Positions 24,865 through 32,664 of a DNA stretch of 64,000 nt are shown here, one piece after another; position 1 is the stretch's first letter; every line of letters begins with the position of its first letter. The translations under genes were made by a program, and so were the position numbers. Source of the DNA: JAEMQF01 sp963850525 (GTDB lineage: Bacteria > Pseudomonadota > Gammaproteobacteria > Burkholderiales > Burkholderiaceae_C); NCBI GenBank assembly GCA_963850525.1, contig CAWKLQ010000004.1, forward strand, positions 496,001-560,000, read 5' to 3'. Under the pieces are notes generated by a model. It saw only the letters and a program-made list of their open reading frames with translations. It searched no databases and was not told where the DNA came from.

Positions 24865-26541
24865 ATGAACAAGAAAACACTCGCATTCGCCAGCCTGCTC
24901 ACGTTCGCCCTCACGACGCCAGCGCTCGCGGCCAGAATCGTCGTCAACAACGTCGACGCCCCCGGAGTGGGCTTTAACGACCCGACCCCTGCGGTGCCCG
25001 TCGGCGGCAACGCCGGCATGACTGTCGGTGGGCAGAGACTCATCGCATACCGCAGAGCGCTCGAGCTATGGGGCAACACCTTGCGAAGCAGCGTCAGGAT
25101 CGTCGTGCAGGGCTCTTTCGCGCGCCTGAGTTGCAACGCAGCGGGCGGCGTGCTGGCGCAGGCCGGCGCGAACCAGATCTTCGCGGACTTTCCCGGCGCC
25201 CCGCTGGCAAATCACTGGTACGGTGTTGCCCTGGCCAACGCGATCGCACGTGAAGATCTCGCGCCCGGCCCTCTCGACATACCGGGGCCGACCGATCAGT
25301 TCAGCGACGACATCATTGCGAACTTCAACGGTGCCATCGGTCAGCCCGACTGCTTGGCGGGGTCGTCGTGGTACTACGGTCTCGACAACGCTGCGCCTGC
25401 GGGCCAGATCGACTTTCTCGATACCTTCATGCACGAGGTATCGCACGGCCTGGGGTTCCAGAATTTCGCCAGCGAGGCGAACGGAGGTACCCCTGAGGGC
25501 CTGCCGGACGTCTACATGGCGAACACGAAAGATCTGACCAACGGCCGCATGTGGAATACTTTTTCACCCACTGACATCGTCGCCTCCGCGGTCAGGAGCG
25601 GCAAGGTCGTTTGGGCGGGCCCGCACGTCACAGCCAATGCACCGCTCGTTCTCGGCCCTTATCAGGGAATTCGGCTGGCCGGCAACATTAACCGCGAAGT
25701 CGCGTTCGGCACAGCCTCTTTCGGGGCGGTTCCTGGCGCCGGCAACTTCACTGGGCAGATTGTGCTAGGCACTGATGGCGCGGCGCCCGCAGGCGGCACA
25801 ATCACCGACGGATGCGAGCCGATCACCGCGCCGGTGGCCGGCAAGATTGCCTTGGTAGACCGCGGTCTGTGCGGCTTCGCCGTCAAAGCCAAGAACGCGC
25901 AGAACGCAGGGGCTGTAGCGGTAATCATCGCGAACACGCTCGGCCGTGGCGAAGTCGGCTTGGGTGGCACCGACCCGACGATCACCATCCCGGCGATTGG
26001 AATTTCGAATGCCGACGGCGACGCCATCAAGGCGCAATTGCCCACCGTATCGGCCGAGTACTTCGTCGATCCGACGCGCCGCGCCGGTGCGGCGGAAGGC
26101 TTCGTACGCCTTTACGCACCGGTGATTGTCGAACCGGGCTCGTCGATCTCGCACTTCGATACAGTCGCCGCGCCGAATCTGCTGATGGAACCGGCCATCA
26201 CTGTTGACCTGCGTTCGGCGCGCAACCTCGACCTGACGCCTGCGCTGATGCAGGACATCGGTTGGCGGATCAGGACCTTGAGGATTGGCGATTGCGATAC
26301 TGAAGTGCCAGCGGTGCTGGCCACAGGCCAGATGTTGCATGCCGACGTCGACGCGTGCAAGACGGTCGGTACCCCGCACGGCAAATTCGCCAGGTGCATG
26401 GCCGTCGTGGCCAGCACCGCCCGCAAGAGCGGGCTGCTCAATCGCCGACAGGAAGCGGCGATCTCACGTTGCGCGGCACGCCACCACGATCACGACCGGG
26501 GCCACGACGACGACGAGGACGGCGACCACGACCGGGACTGA
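24865..26541 (+). CDS. Secreted PA-domain protein with HExxH motif, putative metallopeptidase
   Basis: 558 residues. Sec signal (ALTTPALAARI). A metal-binding HEVSHGLGF (His190, Glu191, His194) follows FLDTFM, resembling gluzincin/metzincin-like sites. A protease-associated (PA) domain spans about 270-400 (GKIALVDRGLCGFAVKAKNAQNAGAVAVIIAN). Near 450 comes NLDLTPALMQDIGW, a stretch usual in this family. The tail from about 535 is His/Asp rich (HHDHDRGHDDDEDGDHDRD). It is probably exported and cleaves protein, but the third metal ligand cannot be assigned by eye. A hairpin terminator follows. Confidence 0.82.
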   Translation: MNKKTLAFASLLTFALTTPALAARIVVNNVDAPGVGFNDPTPAVPVGGNAGMTVGGQRLIAYRRALELWGNTLRSSVRIVVQGSFARLSCNAAGGVLAQAGANQIFADFPGAPLANHWYGVALANAIAREDLAPGPLDIPGPTDQFSDDIIANFNGAIGQPDCLAGSSWYYGLDNAAPAGQIDFLDTFMHEVSHGLGFQNFASEANGGTPEGLPDVYMANTKDLTNGRMWNTFSPTDIVASAVRSGKVVWAGPHVTANAPLVLGPYQGIRLAGNINREVAFGTASFGAVPGAGNFTGQIVLGTDGAAPAGGTITDGCEPITAPVAGKIALVDRGLCGFAVKAKNAQNAGAVAVIIANTLGRGEVGLGGTDPTITIPAIGISNADGDAIKAQLPTVSAEYFVDPTRRAGAAEGFVRLYAPVIVEPGSSISHFDTVAAPNLLMEPAITVDLRSARNLDLTPALMQDIGWRIRTLRIGDCDTEVPAVLATGQMLHADVDACKTVGTPHGKFARCMAVVASTARKSGLLNRRQEAAISRCAARHHDHDRGHDDDEDGDHDRD

Positions 26542-26562
26542 GCGCGCCAAGCGCAGTCCAGG

Positions 26563-26594
26563 TCGAGAGCGGCGCCTTCGGGCGCCGCTCTCGA
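26563..26594 (+). terminator. Hairpin after the PA-domain protein gene
   Basis: Perfect 14-bp stem, TCGAGAGCGGCGCC (26563-26576) and its complement (26581-26594), closed by a stable TTCG tetraloop. No T-run follows, so it is either a weak intrinsic terminator or a 3' end stabiliser. The next gene is convergent, so it may serve both sides. Confidence 0.6.
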
Positions 26595-26686
26595 TTGCGC
26601 GAGCCACTCAAATCAAACGCGAAGGGGTGTCGCGATCGCCCAGGTTGAGCCGAAGGCGGTTTCAGTCGGTGCTGCGGCGCGGCAAA

Positions 26687-27907
26687 TCAACCCCCAAACA
26701 TCATCTGCCGCGCCAACGCCGATTTGAACGGGCCGACCTGCTGCAACGCCGCAAGCCCGATGGCGCGTGCACTCGCCGCCCCCGGCAGGCCCCAAGTGAA
26801 ACTGCGCGCCAGAAAATCGGTCGCGACAATCATCGCCCAGCGATCCGGCGCGCGTTGCCACTCGATGCGACGCAGCGCGGCGTCGACATCAGCGCTGCGC
26901 GACAAGGCGCGCACCAGATCGAACGCGTCGCGCAAACCCAAGTTCAGCCCCTGCCCCGCCACCGGGTGCAGCGTCTGCGCCGCGTTGCCGATGCGCACGA
27001 TGCGCCTGTCGGTGAGCGTGCGCTGCGCGTTCAGGCCGAGTGCAAATGGCTTGAGCGGTGAAATCGAAGCGATGCGTCCGGCCTGCGGCGGAAACAAGTC
27101 GTTCAGCACGACGATGCGCTGGGCGTCGCTGAGCTCGCGCACCGGATCGTCGTCGCTTGCGACGCACCAGACGAGCGCCGCGCGTCCGTCTTTGAGCGGC
27201 AACAACGCGGCGGGCCCGTGCCGCGTAAAGCGCTCGAAGGCGACGCCTGCCGCATGCGGGCCTGCTGTCGCGTCGAAGCCGACCTGGCCGACCCACGCAG
27301 TCTGGCGGTAGTCGTGCACGAGCGCTTTGCGCGCCTGGTCGGCAAAGACGCCACCCTCGGCGACGACCGCCAGGTCATAGGTTTCGGCCACGCCCGCGTC
27401 GACTTCGACGCCGCGCTCGCGATTCTTCAATCCCGCAACCATCGTGCTGAATCGGCTCGTCAGGCGCTTCGGCTCGCGCGCCACTGCGGCGGCCCACGCG
27501 CGTTGCAGCGGCTCGACGATCGCGCCGTAGCTGAGCACCGCGCCGAGCAGTGGCACGCCTTCGTCGACGGCGCTGATGCGCAGCGCCGCCTCGCCGAGAT
27601 CGACACCGAGTCGCACTGCCAGTTGCGGCGCCAAGGCGCCGACCATCGAGGGGCCCTGCTGCGACACATGCACTTGCAGAATCGGCTGCGCGGACCGCTC
27701 TTCCCAGGCATCCAGCCGCTGCAACTGCTGCACGCTCGCCAGCGACAGCGCGAGGGTTCGGCCGTCGCGCGCCAAGTCGCCGTGCTCGGCGCGCGCGTCG
27801 ATGAGCGTAATGCGCGCCTGCGGCAAGGCGCGCGCGGCGTGCACGGCCAGTGCCAGGCCCACCGGGCCGGCGCCGATGACGGCAATGTCGAACGCTCTTG
27901 GGGTCAT
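26687..27907 (-). CDS. UbiH/COQ6-family FAD-dependent monooxygenase
   Basis: 406 residues. N-terminal FAD fold IAVIGAGPVGLALAVHAA, the DG-type motif in EGGVFADQ and the family motif RIGNAAQTLHPVAGQGLNLGLRDAFDL near residue 300. UbiH/UbiI/UbiF enzymes hydroxylate the ring in ubiquinone synthesis, and this family member most likely does the same. The subtype cannot be fixed by eye. Start chosen at MTPRAFDIAVIG; it diverges from the SPFH gene across a 92-bp gap that contains a perfect palindrome. Confidence 0.88.
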   Translation of the reverse strand: MTPRAFDIAVIGAGPVGLALAVHAARALPQARITLIDARAEHGDLARDGRTLALSLASVQQLQRLDAWEERSAQPILQVHVSQQGPSMVGALAPQLAVRLGVDLGEAALRISAVDEGVPLLGAVLSYGAIVEPLQRAWAAAVAREPKRLTSRFSTMVAGLKNRERGVEVDAGVAETYDLAVVAEGGVFADQARKALVHDYRQTAWVGQVGFDATAGPHAAGVAFERFTRHGPAALLPLKDGRAALVWCVASDDDPVRELSDAQRIVVLNDLFPPQAGRIASISPLKPFALGLNAQRTLTDRRIVRIGNAAQTLHPVAGQGLNLGLRDAFDLVRALSRSADVDAALRRIEWQRAPDRWAMIVATDFLARSFTWGLPGAASARAIGLAALQQVGPFKSALARQMMFGG

Positions 27908-27941
27908 GGCGTGCCGCGCTACTGCGCGCTGAATCGGAATC

Positions 27942-27964
27942 GTGCGGCGTATTATTCGCCGCAC
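27942..27964. promoter_or_regulatory. Palindrome in the divergent ubiH-like/SPFH promoter region
   Basis: GTGCGGCG (27942-27949) and CGCCGCAC (27957-27964) form a perfect 8-bp inverted repeat around TATTATT, the only AT-rich spot in the gap, which could be a -10 element in either direction. Possible operator for the divergent genes. No -35 of good match was seen. Confidence 0.45.
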
Positions 27965-27999
27965 CCGAATGTCGGGTTCAACCAGCGGAGTCGCGAGCC

Positions 28000-29028
28000 A
28001 TGGCGCTGATGGATTTCATCAAGAAACAGTTCATCGACATCATCGAGTGGACCGAGGGCGCGGACGGTACGCTTGCCTGGCGCTTCCCGATGGCCGGCAT
28101 GGAGATCCAGAACGGCGCGTCGCTGACCGTGCGTGAATCGCAAGTGGCTGTATTCGTCAACGAAGGCAAGGTTGCCGACGTGTTCGCTCCGGGCCGGCAC
28201 ACCTTGACGACGGCGACGCTGCCGGTGCTGACCTACCTGAAGAACTGGGACAAGCTGTTCCAGAGCCCGTTCAAGAGCGACGTCTATTTCTTCAGCACAC
28301 GCCAGCAGGTCGATCAGCGCTGGGGAACGACGCAGCCGGTGACGATCCGCGACAAGGATTTCGGCGCGGTGCGCCTGCGCGCGTTCGGCAACTATGCGTA
28401 CCGTATCGCCGACGCCAAGCTGTTCCACACCGAAATCTCCGGCACGCGCGACGCCTACACCACAGCCGATCTGGACGGCCAGCTGCGCGCACTGATGTTG
28501 CAGCACATCAGCGACGCAGTGGCGAGCAGCGGCGTCGCGTTTCTCGACCTCGCGGCGAACCAGGTCGAGTTTGCGAAGGCGCTGCTGGAGGTGACGGCGC
28601 CTGGGTTTGCAGCGATCGGCTTGAAGCTCGAGGGCGTGACGCTGCAAAACGTCTCCTTGCCTGAGGAGCTGCAGAAAATTCTGGATCAACGCATCGGCAT
28701 GGGAATGGTCGGCAACGACATGGGCAAATTCATGCAGTACCAGACGGCGCAAGCGCTGCCGAAGTTTGCCGAAGGCGGCGGCCAGGGTGGCGGCATCGTC
28801 GGCGATGCGATGGGCCTGGGCGCCGGCGTGGCGCTCGGCCAGGTGATGGCGCAGCAAGTCTCGCAGGGGCTGCAGGGCGCCGGGGCGCAGGCTGCGGCAG
28901 CCGCGGGGGTGAAGCCCGACGAGGTGATGGCCACTTTGGAGAAACTTGCCGACCTGAAGGCCAAGGGCATCGTCACGCAGGAAGAATTCGAGGCGAAGAA
29001 GGCGGAGTTGTTGAAGAAGCTGGTGTGA
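28000..29028 (+). CDS. SPFH (band 7) protein with C-terminal SHOCT domain, YdjI-like
   Basis: 342 residues. SPFH domain from about 25 to 230 (LTVRESQVAVFVNEGKVADVF, TLTTATLPVLTYLKN), Gly-rich middle (GGGQGGGIVGDAMGLGAG) and a SHOCT helix pair at the end (LEKLADLKAKGIVTQEEFEA). These are often misnamed virion core proteins. No membrane segment. First gene of a five-gene plus-strand cluster with DUF4178, DUF350, aminopropyltransferase and flavoprotein genes. This gene set, seen with PspA-type proteins elsewhere, points to membrane stress rather than phage. Confidence 0.87.
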   Translation: MALMDFIKKQFIDIIEWTEGADGTLAWRFPMAGMEIQNGASLTVRESQVAVFVNEGKVADVFAPGRHTLTTATLPVLTYLKNWDKLFQSPFKSDVYFFSTRQQVDQRWGTTQPVTIRDKDFGAVRLRAFGNYAYRIADAKLFHTEISGTRDAYTTADLDGQLRALMLQHISDAVASSGVAFLDLAANQVEFAKALLEVTAPGFAAIGLKLEGVTLQNVSLPEELQKILDQRIGMGMVGNDMGKFMQYQTAQALPKFAEGGGQGGGIVGDAMGLGAGVALGQVMAQQVSQGLQGAGAQAAAAAGVKPDEVMATLEKLADLKAKGIVTQEEFEAKKAELLKKLV

Positions 29029-29074
29029 TTTCTCCATGCGCTTGGCTTGGCGTGCGTGGAGAGGCACCCCGCAG

Positions 29075-29136
29075 TGGATCCCGGCGTGCGCCGGGATGAC
29101 GGGTTCCAATGTCATCCCGGCGAACGCCGGGATCCA
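29075..29136. repeat. Pair of inverted REP-like elements forming a long hairpin
   Basis: Two 26-bp palindromic elements (29075-29100 and 29111-29136) in opposite orientation, 10 bp apart, between the SPFH and DUF4178 genes. Each shares arms GGATCCCGGC/GCCGGGAT with the single copy at 3129-3154; the four-base centres differ. The pair can form a long stem-loop in the transcript. The element also supplies an ATG (29109) that would misplace the start of the next gene. Confidence 0.75.
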
Positions 29137-29156
29137 CCCGCCGCGCCGCGCCGCCC

Positions 29157-30779
29157 GTGGCCACTGACACAACGCAGAGAACCTGGCGCGCCGCCTGCCC
29201 GCAGTGCGGCGCGCCGGTGGACTTTGCCTCTGCCGCAAGCGCCTTTGCCGTCTGCAGCTACTGCCGCAGCTCGGTGGTGCGCGAGGGCGAGGCGCTGCGC
29301 CGCATCGGCCAGAGCGCCGAGCTGTTCGACGACCACTCGCCCTTGCAGCTCGGCGCCAGCGGGCGTTACCAGGGCGCCGGGTTCACGCTGGTCGGGCGGC
29401 TTCAGTACCGCAGCAGCGAGGGCACGTGGAACGAGTGGCACGCGCTGTTTGACGGCGGCGGCACTGACGCCGCGGCGGGCAAGTCGGGTTGGCTGAGCGA
29501 GGACAACGGCCGCTACGTGATGGCGTTCGACGCGGCGCTGCCCGGCAAGGCGCCGAGTGCGGAGAGCCTGCGCGTCGGCGCGACGCTGGGGGCGCAGGGG
29601 CAACGCTGGTCGGTGGCCTCCGTCACGGTCGCCAAACTGATTGCCGCGCAGGGCGAGCTGACCCGCCCGCCGAACCTGACACGCGGCTTTGTCGTTGCGG
29701 ACTTGCGCAGCCCCGCCGGTGAAGTCGCGACGCTGGACTACAGCGACGCTGCGCAGGTGCAATGGTCGGTCGGGCGCGGCGTCGAGCTCGACGAGCTCGC
29801 GTTGCAGGGTCTGATGGAGGGCGCTGCCGAGAAGACGCTGAAGTCGCGCAGCGTCGAATGCCCGAGCTGCGGCACGACGCTGGCAGTCACGCTGGCGACG
29901 ACGAAGTCGCTCGCGTGTCAGCAGTGCAAGGCGGTGATCGACCTCTCCGGCGGCGTCGGCGCCGACCTGCAGCACTACGCGCAAGACAACGGCAGCGAGC
30001 CGCAAATATCGCTGGGCAGCACGGGCACGCTCACGCTCGGCGGTGCCGCGCCTGCATCGTGGCAAGTGGTGGGCTATGTGGAGCGCTGCGAAGTCGCGCA
30101 GGCAGGCAGCGACGACGATCAATCGTTCTGGCGCGAGTACCTGCTGTACCACCGCACCCGGGGTTTTGCGTTCCTCGTCGACGCCGAAGACGGCTGGAGC
30201 TGGACGGTGCCGATCACGGGCGCACCGGAACCCGCCGGCGCGGGCGTCAAATACCGGGGCGTCGTCTACCGCAAGCTCTACGACTACACCGGCAAGGTGA
30301 CCTATGTGCTCGGCGAGTTCTACTGGCGGCTCGAGCGCGAGCAGCGCACCTTCAACACCGACTACCGCGGCACGGGAACGTTCGGCTCGCGCCAGCTCAA
30401 CTGCGAACGCACGGGCGAGGGTGGTGAAGGCTCGCAGGAGATCGTCTGGTCCGCGGGCGAAGCGATGTCGTCCGACGCCGTCTCGAAGGCCTTCAAGCTC
30501 AGCGCCGACAAGCTGCAGGCGCTGCGTCGCGATGCAACGCCGGTCAGCGGCGACGGTGCATCGCTGCTGGCCAAGTTGTTCTTCTTCGGAATGATCGCGG
30601 TGTTCGCGCTGATCCTGTTCCAGTGCGACTCGGGCAGCGACAACTGCGCGGCGCTGCGCAGCAGTTACGGCGAGGCGTCCAACGAGTACCGCAGTTGCGT
30701 CGCCAACCAGCGCAGCGGGGCGCGCACGGGCGGCGGCTCGTGGGGCGGCTTTTCGAGCGGCGGCGGTGGCCACAAGTAG
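29157..30779 (+). CDS. Zinc-ribbon DUF4178 protein
   Basis: 540 residues from a GTG start (VATDTTQRTWRAACPQCG). Two zinc ribbons: CPQCGAPVDF...CSYC near 12-35 and CPSCGTTLAV...CQQC near 240-265, each followed by a DUF4178 beta domain. These begin near SAELFDDHSPLQLGASGRYQGAGF and near LTLGGAAPASWQVVGYVERCE. One membrane helix near residue 485 (LFFFGMIAVFALILFQC) precedes a Gly/Ser-rich tail. An ATG at 29109 would start inside the repeat element, so the GTG after it is preferred. Part of the SPFH/polyamine cluster; no known catalytic function. Confidence 0.82.
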   Translation: MATDTTQRTWRAACPQCGAPVDFASAASAFAVCSYCRSSVVREGEALRRIGQSAELFDDHSPLQLGASGRYQGAGFTLVGRLQYRSSEGTWNEWHALFDGGGTDAAAGKSGWLSEDNGRYVMAFDAALPGKAPSAESLRVGATLGAQGQRWSVASVTVAKLIAAQGELTRPPNLTRGFVVADLRSPAGEVATLDYSDAAQVQWSVGRGVELDELALQGLMEGAAEKTLKSRSVECPSCGTTLAVTLATTKSLACQQCKAVIDLSGGVGADLQHYAQDNGSEPQISLGSTGTLTLGGAAPASWQVVGYVERCEVAQAGSDDDQSFWREYLLYHRTRGFAFLVDAEDGWSWTVPITGAPEPAGAGVKYRGVVYRKLYDYTGKVTYVLGEFYWRLEREQRTFNTDYRGTGTFGSRQLNCERTGEGGEGSQEIVWSAGEAMSSDAVSKAFKLSADKLQALRRDATPVSGDGASLLAKLFFFGMIAVFALILFQCDSGSDNCAALRSSYGEASNEYRSCVANQRSGARTGGGSWGGFSSGGGGHK

Positions 30780-30821
30780 CCCGGCCATCGACATCTACTA
30801 CCCTTTCCAACGGAGGCAATC

Positions 30822-31046
30822 ATGATGGGAATCGAATGGCTCAAGCCCGGCGTCTTTTTCGGCTCGATGCTGTATGCGCTGATCGGCGTCGTCGTGTTCT
30901 GGATCTGTTTTCTGATCGTCGACAAGCTCACGCCCTACAAGCTGTGGGACGAGATCATCGACAAGCAGAACATCGCGCTGGCCATCGTCGTGGGTTCGAT
31001 GTGCATCGCCATCGGGCTGATCGTCGCTGCGGCGGTTCACGGTTGA
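30822..31046 (+). CDS. DUF350 family inner-membrane protein
   Basis: 74 residues with two membrane helices (FFGSMLYALIGVVVFWICFLIV and IALAIVVGSMCIAIGLIVAAA) joined by the DKLTPYKLWDEIIDKQN segment, the repeat unit of DUF350 (YjfL) proteins. It holds one repeat, the shortest form. A GGAGG site lies just before the ATG. It stands between the DUF4178 gene and the aminopropyltransferase gene, the same company DUF350 keeps in other membrane-stress gene sets. Confidence 0.85.
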   Translation: MMGIEWLKPGVFFGSMLYALIGVVVFWICFLIVDKLTPYKLWDEIIDKQNIALAIVVGSMCIAIGLIVAAAVHG

Positions 31047-31070
31047 GGCACCCCGGGCCGGCCCGGCCTG

Positions 31071-32657
31071 ATGGCGTGGGTCGACAGCGTGGCTGAGGGC
31101 GTGGTGCAGAGCCCCGCCGCGCCGTCGGCGCCCGGCGTGCAGCCCGCCGAACTTGCCCTGCTCGCCTCGGTGTTCGTCATCGCGGCGTGCGGCCTGCTCT
31201 ACGAACTCGCCGCCGGAGCGCTCGCGAGCTACTTGCTCGGCGACTCGGTACTGCAGTTCTCCACCGTGATCGGCTCGTACCTGTTCGCGATGGGCGTGGG
31301 CTCTTACCTGTCGCGCTTCTTCGACCATCAGTTGGTCGCGCACTTCCTGCGCATCGAGTTGCTCGTGGGCCTGTGCGGTGGGCTGATGCCGGCCGCGCTG
31401 TTCGCCCTGCACGCGATTGCACCGCAGTCATTTCGCTTCGCGCTGTACGCCGGCGTGCTGCTCGTGGGCGTGCTCGTCGGGTTGGAAATTCCGCTGGTGA
31501 TGCGGATCCTCAAACGCAAGTTCAGCGCGCGCTACGCCTTGCGCGACCTGGTGTCGCAGGTGCTGACCTTCGACTACCTGGGCGCGCTCGCCGTCGCGCT
31601 GGCGTTCCCGTTGCTGCTCGTGCCGCACCTCGGGCTGATCCGCACGGGGGTGTTGTTCGGCCTGCTCAACGCTCTCGTCGCGGTCTGGGCACTGTGGCTG
31701 TTTCGCTTTGAGCTGCGGCGCGTGCGCGCGCACGCGTTGGCGTGTGCGCTCGTCGTCGCCTTGCTGCTGGGCGCACTCGCTGTGGCGGACGCGCTGACGC
31801 GCTGGACCGAAGAACGCTTCTACGCCGACAACGTCGTGTTCGTTGAGACCAGCGCGTACCAGCGCATCGTCGTCACGTCGAACCAGGGCGGCATGCGGCT
31901 GTTCCTGAACGGCAATTTGCAGTTCCATTCGCGCGACGAGTACCGCTATCACGAGGCGCTGGTGCACCCGGCCCTGGCCGCGCACGGCGCGCCGCGCGAC
32001 GTGCTCGTGCTCGGCGGCGGTGACGGCATGGCGGTGCGCGAAGTATTGCGCCATCCCGGCGTCGAACGCATCACGCTCGTCGAGCTGGATCCGCACATCA
32101 CGCGCCTCTTCAAGGAGCAATCGCTGCTGCGCCGCCTGAATCAGGACGCGCTGCATTCGCCGAAACTGAGAATCGTGAATGCCGACGCGTTCAGCTGGCT
32201 CGAGCAGGACCCGAACCACTACGACGCGATCGTCGTCGACTTCCCCGACCCGAGCAATTTTTCGCTCGGCAAGCTCTACACGACGAGTTTCTACACGCTG
32301 CTCGACGCGCACTTGCGCGGCAGCGGTTACGCCGTGGTGCAGACGACGTCACCGCTGATCGCGCGCAAGAGTTTCTGGACGGTGGTGAGCACGATCGAGG
32401 CCGCGGGCCTGACGGCCACGCCCTACCACGCGCACGTGCCGAGCTTCGGCGAATGGGGTTTCGTGATCGCGAGCCGGCGGCCGTGGGCGGCTCCTGCGGT
32501 GTTGCCGACGGGACTGCGATTTCTCGGCGTCGAAGGCTTGAGCGCGCTGTTCCAGTTCCCGCCCGACATGGCGCGTGTGGCCACCGGCGTGAACCGCTTG
32601 TCGAACCAGGTGCTCGTGCACACCTTCGAAGAAGAGTGGGGCCGGGTTCACGAGTGA
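31071..32657 (+). CDS. Membrane-anchored polyamine aminopropyltransferase (spermidine synthase-like)
   Basis: 528 residues. The N-terminal third (about 25-240) holds about seven membrane helices (ALLASVFVIAACGLLYELAAG). The C-terminal part is a spermidine synthase-type domain with YRYHEALVHPAL, the decarboxylated-SAM site VLVLGGGDGMAVREV and the catalytic region AIVVDFPDPSNFSLGKLY. It would transfer aminopropyl groups to an amine at or in the membrane; the acceptor is unknown. A speD gene at 39456-39872 could provide the donor. Starts 24 bp after the DUF350 gene. Confidence 0.87.
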   Translation: MAWVDSVAEGVVQSPAAPSAPGVQPAELALLASVFVIAACGLLYELAAGALASYLLGDSVLQFSTVIGSYLFAMGVGSYLSRFFDHQLVAHFLRIELLVGLCGGLMPAALFALHAIAPQSFRFALYAGVLLVGVLVGLEIPLVMRILKRKFSARYALRDLVSQVLTFDYLGALAVALAFPLLLVPHLGLIRTGVLFGLLNALVAVWALWLFRFELRRVRAHALACALVVALLLGALAVADALTRWTEERFYADNVVFVETSAYQRIVVTSNQGGMRLFLNGNLQFHSRDEYRYHEALVHPALAAHGAPRDVLVLGGGDGMAVREVLRHPGVERITLVELDPHITRLFKEQSLLRRLNQDALHSPKLRIVNADAFSWLEQDPNHYDAIVVDFPDPSNFSLGKLYTTSFYTLLDAHLRGSGYAVVQTTSPLIARKSFWTVVSTIEAAGLTATPYHAHVPSFGEWGFVIASRRPWAAPAVLPTGLRFLGVEGLSALFQFPPDMARVATGVNRLSNQVLVHTFEEEWGRVHE

Positions 32658-32664
32658 GCCGCGC

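Noticed and set aside
28000..29028. Phage origin suggested by the virion core protein name used for YdjI-like proteins
   Set aside because: SPFH and SHOCT domains are cellular, the neighbours are metabolic or membrane genes, and no other phage gene is seen.
29112..30794. 560-codon minus-strand frame
   Set aside because: Antisense to the DUF4178 gene, low-complexity Ala/Arg composition.
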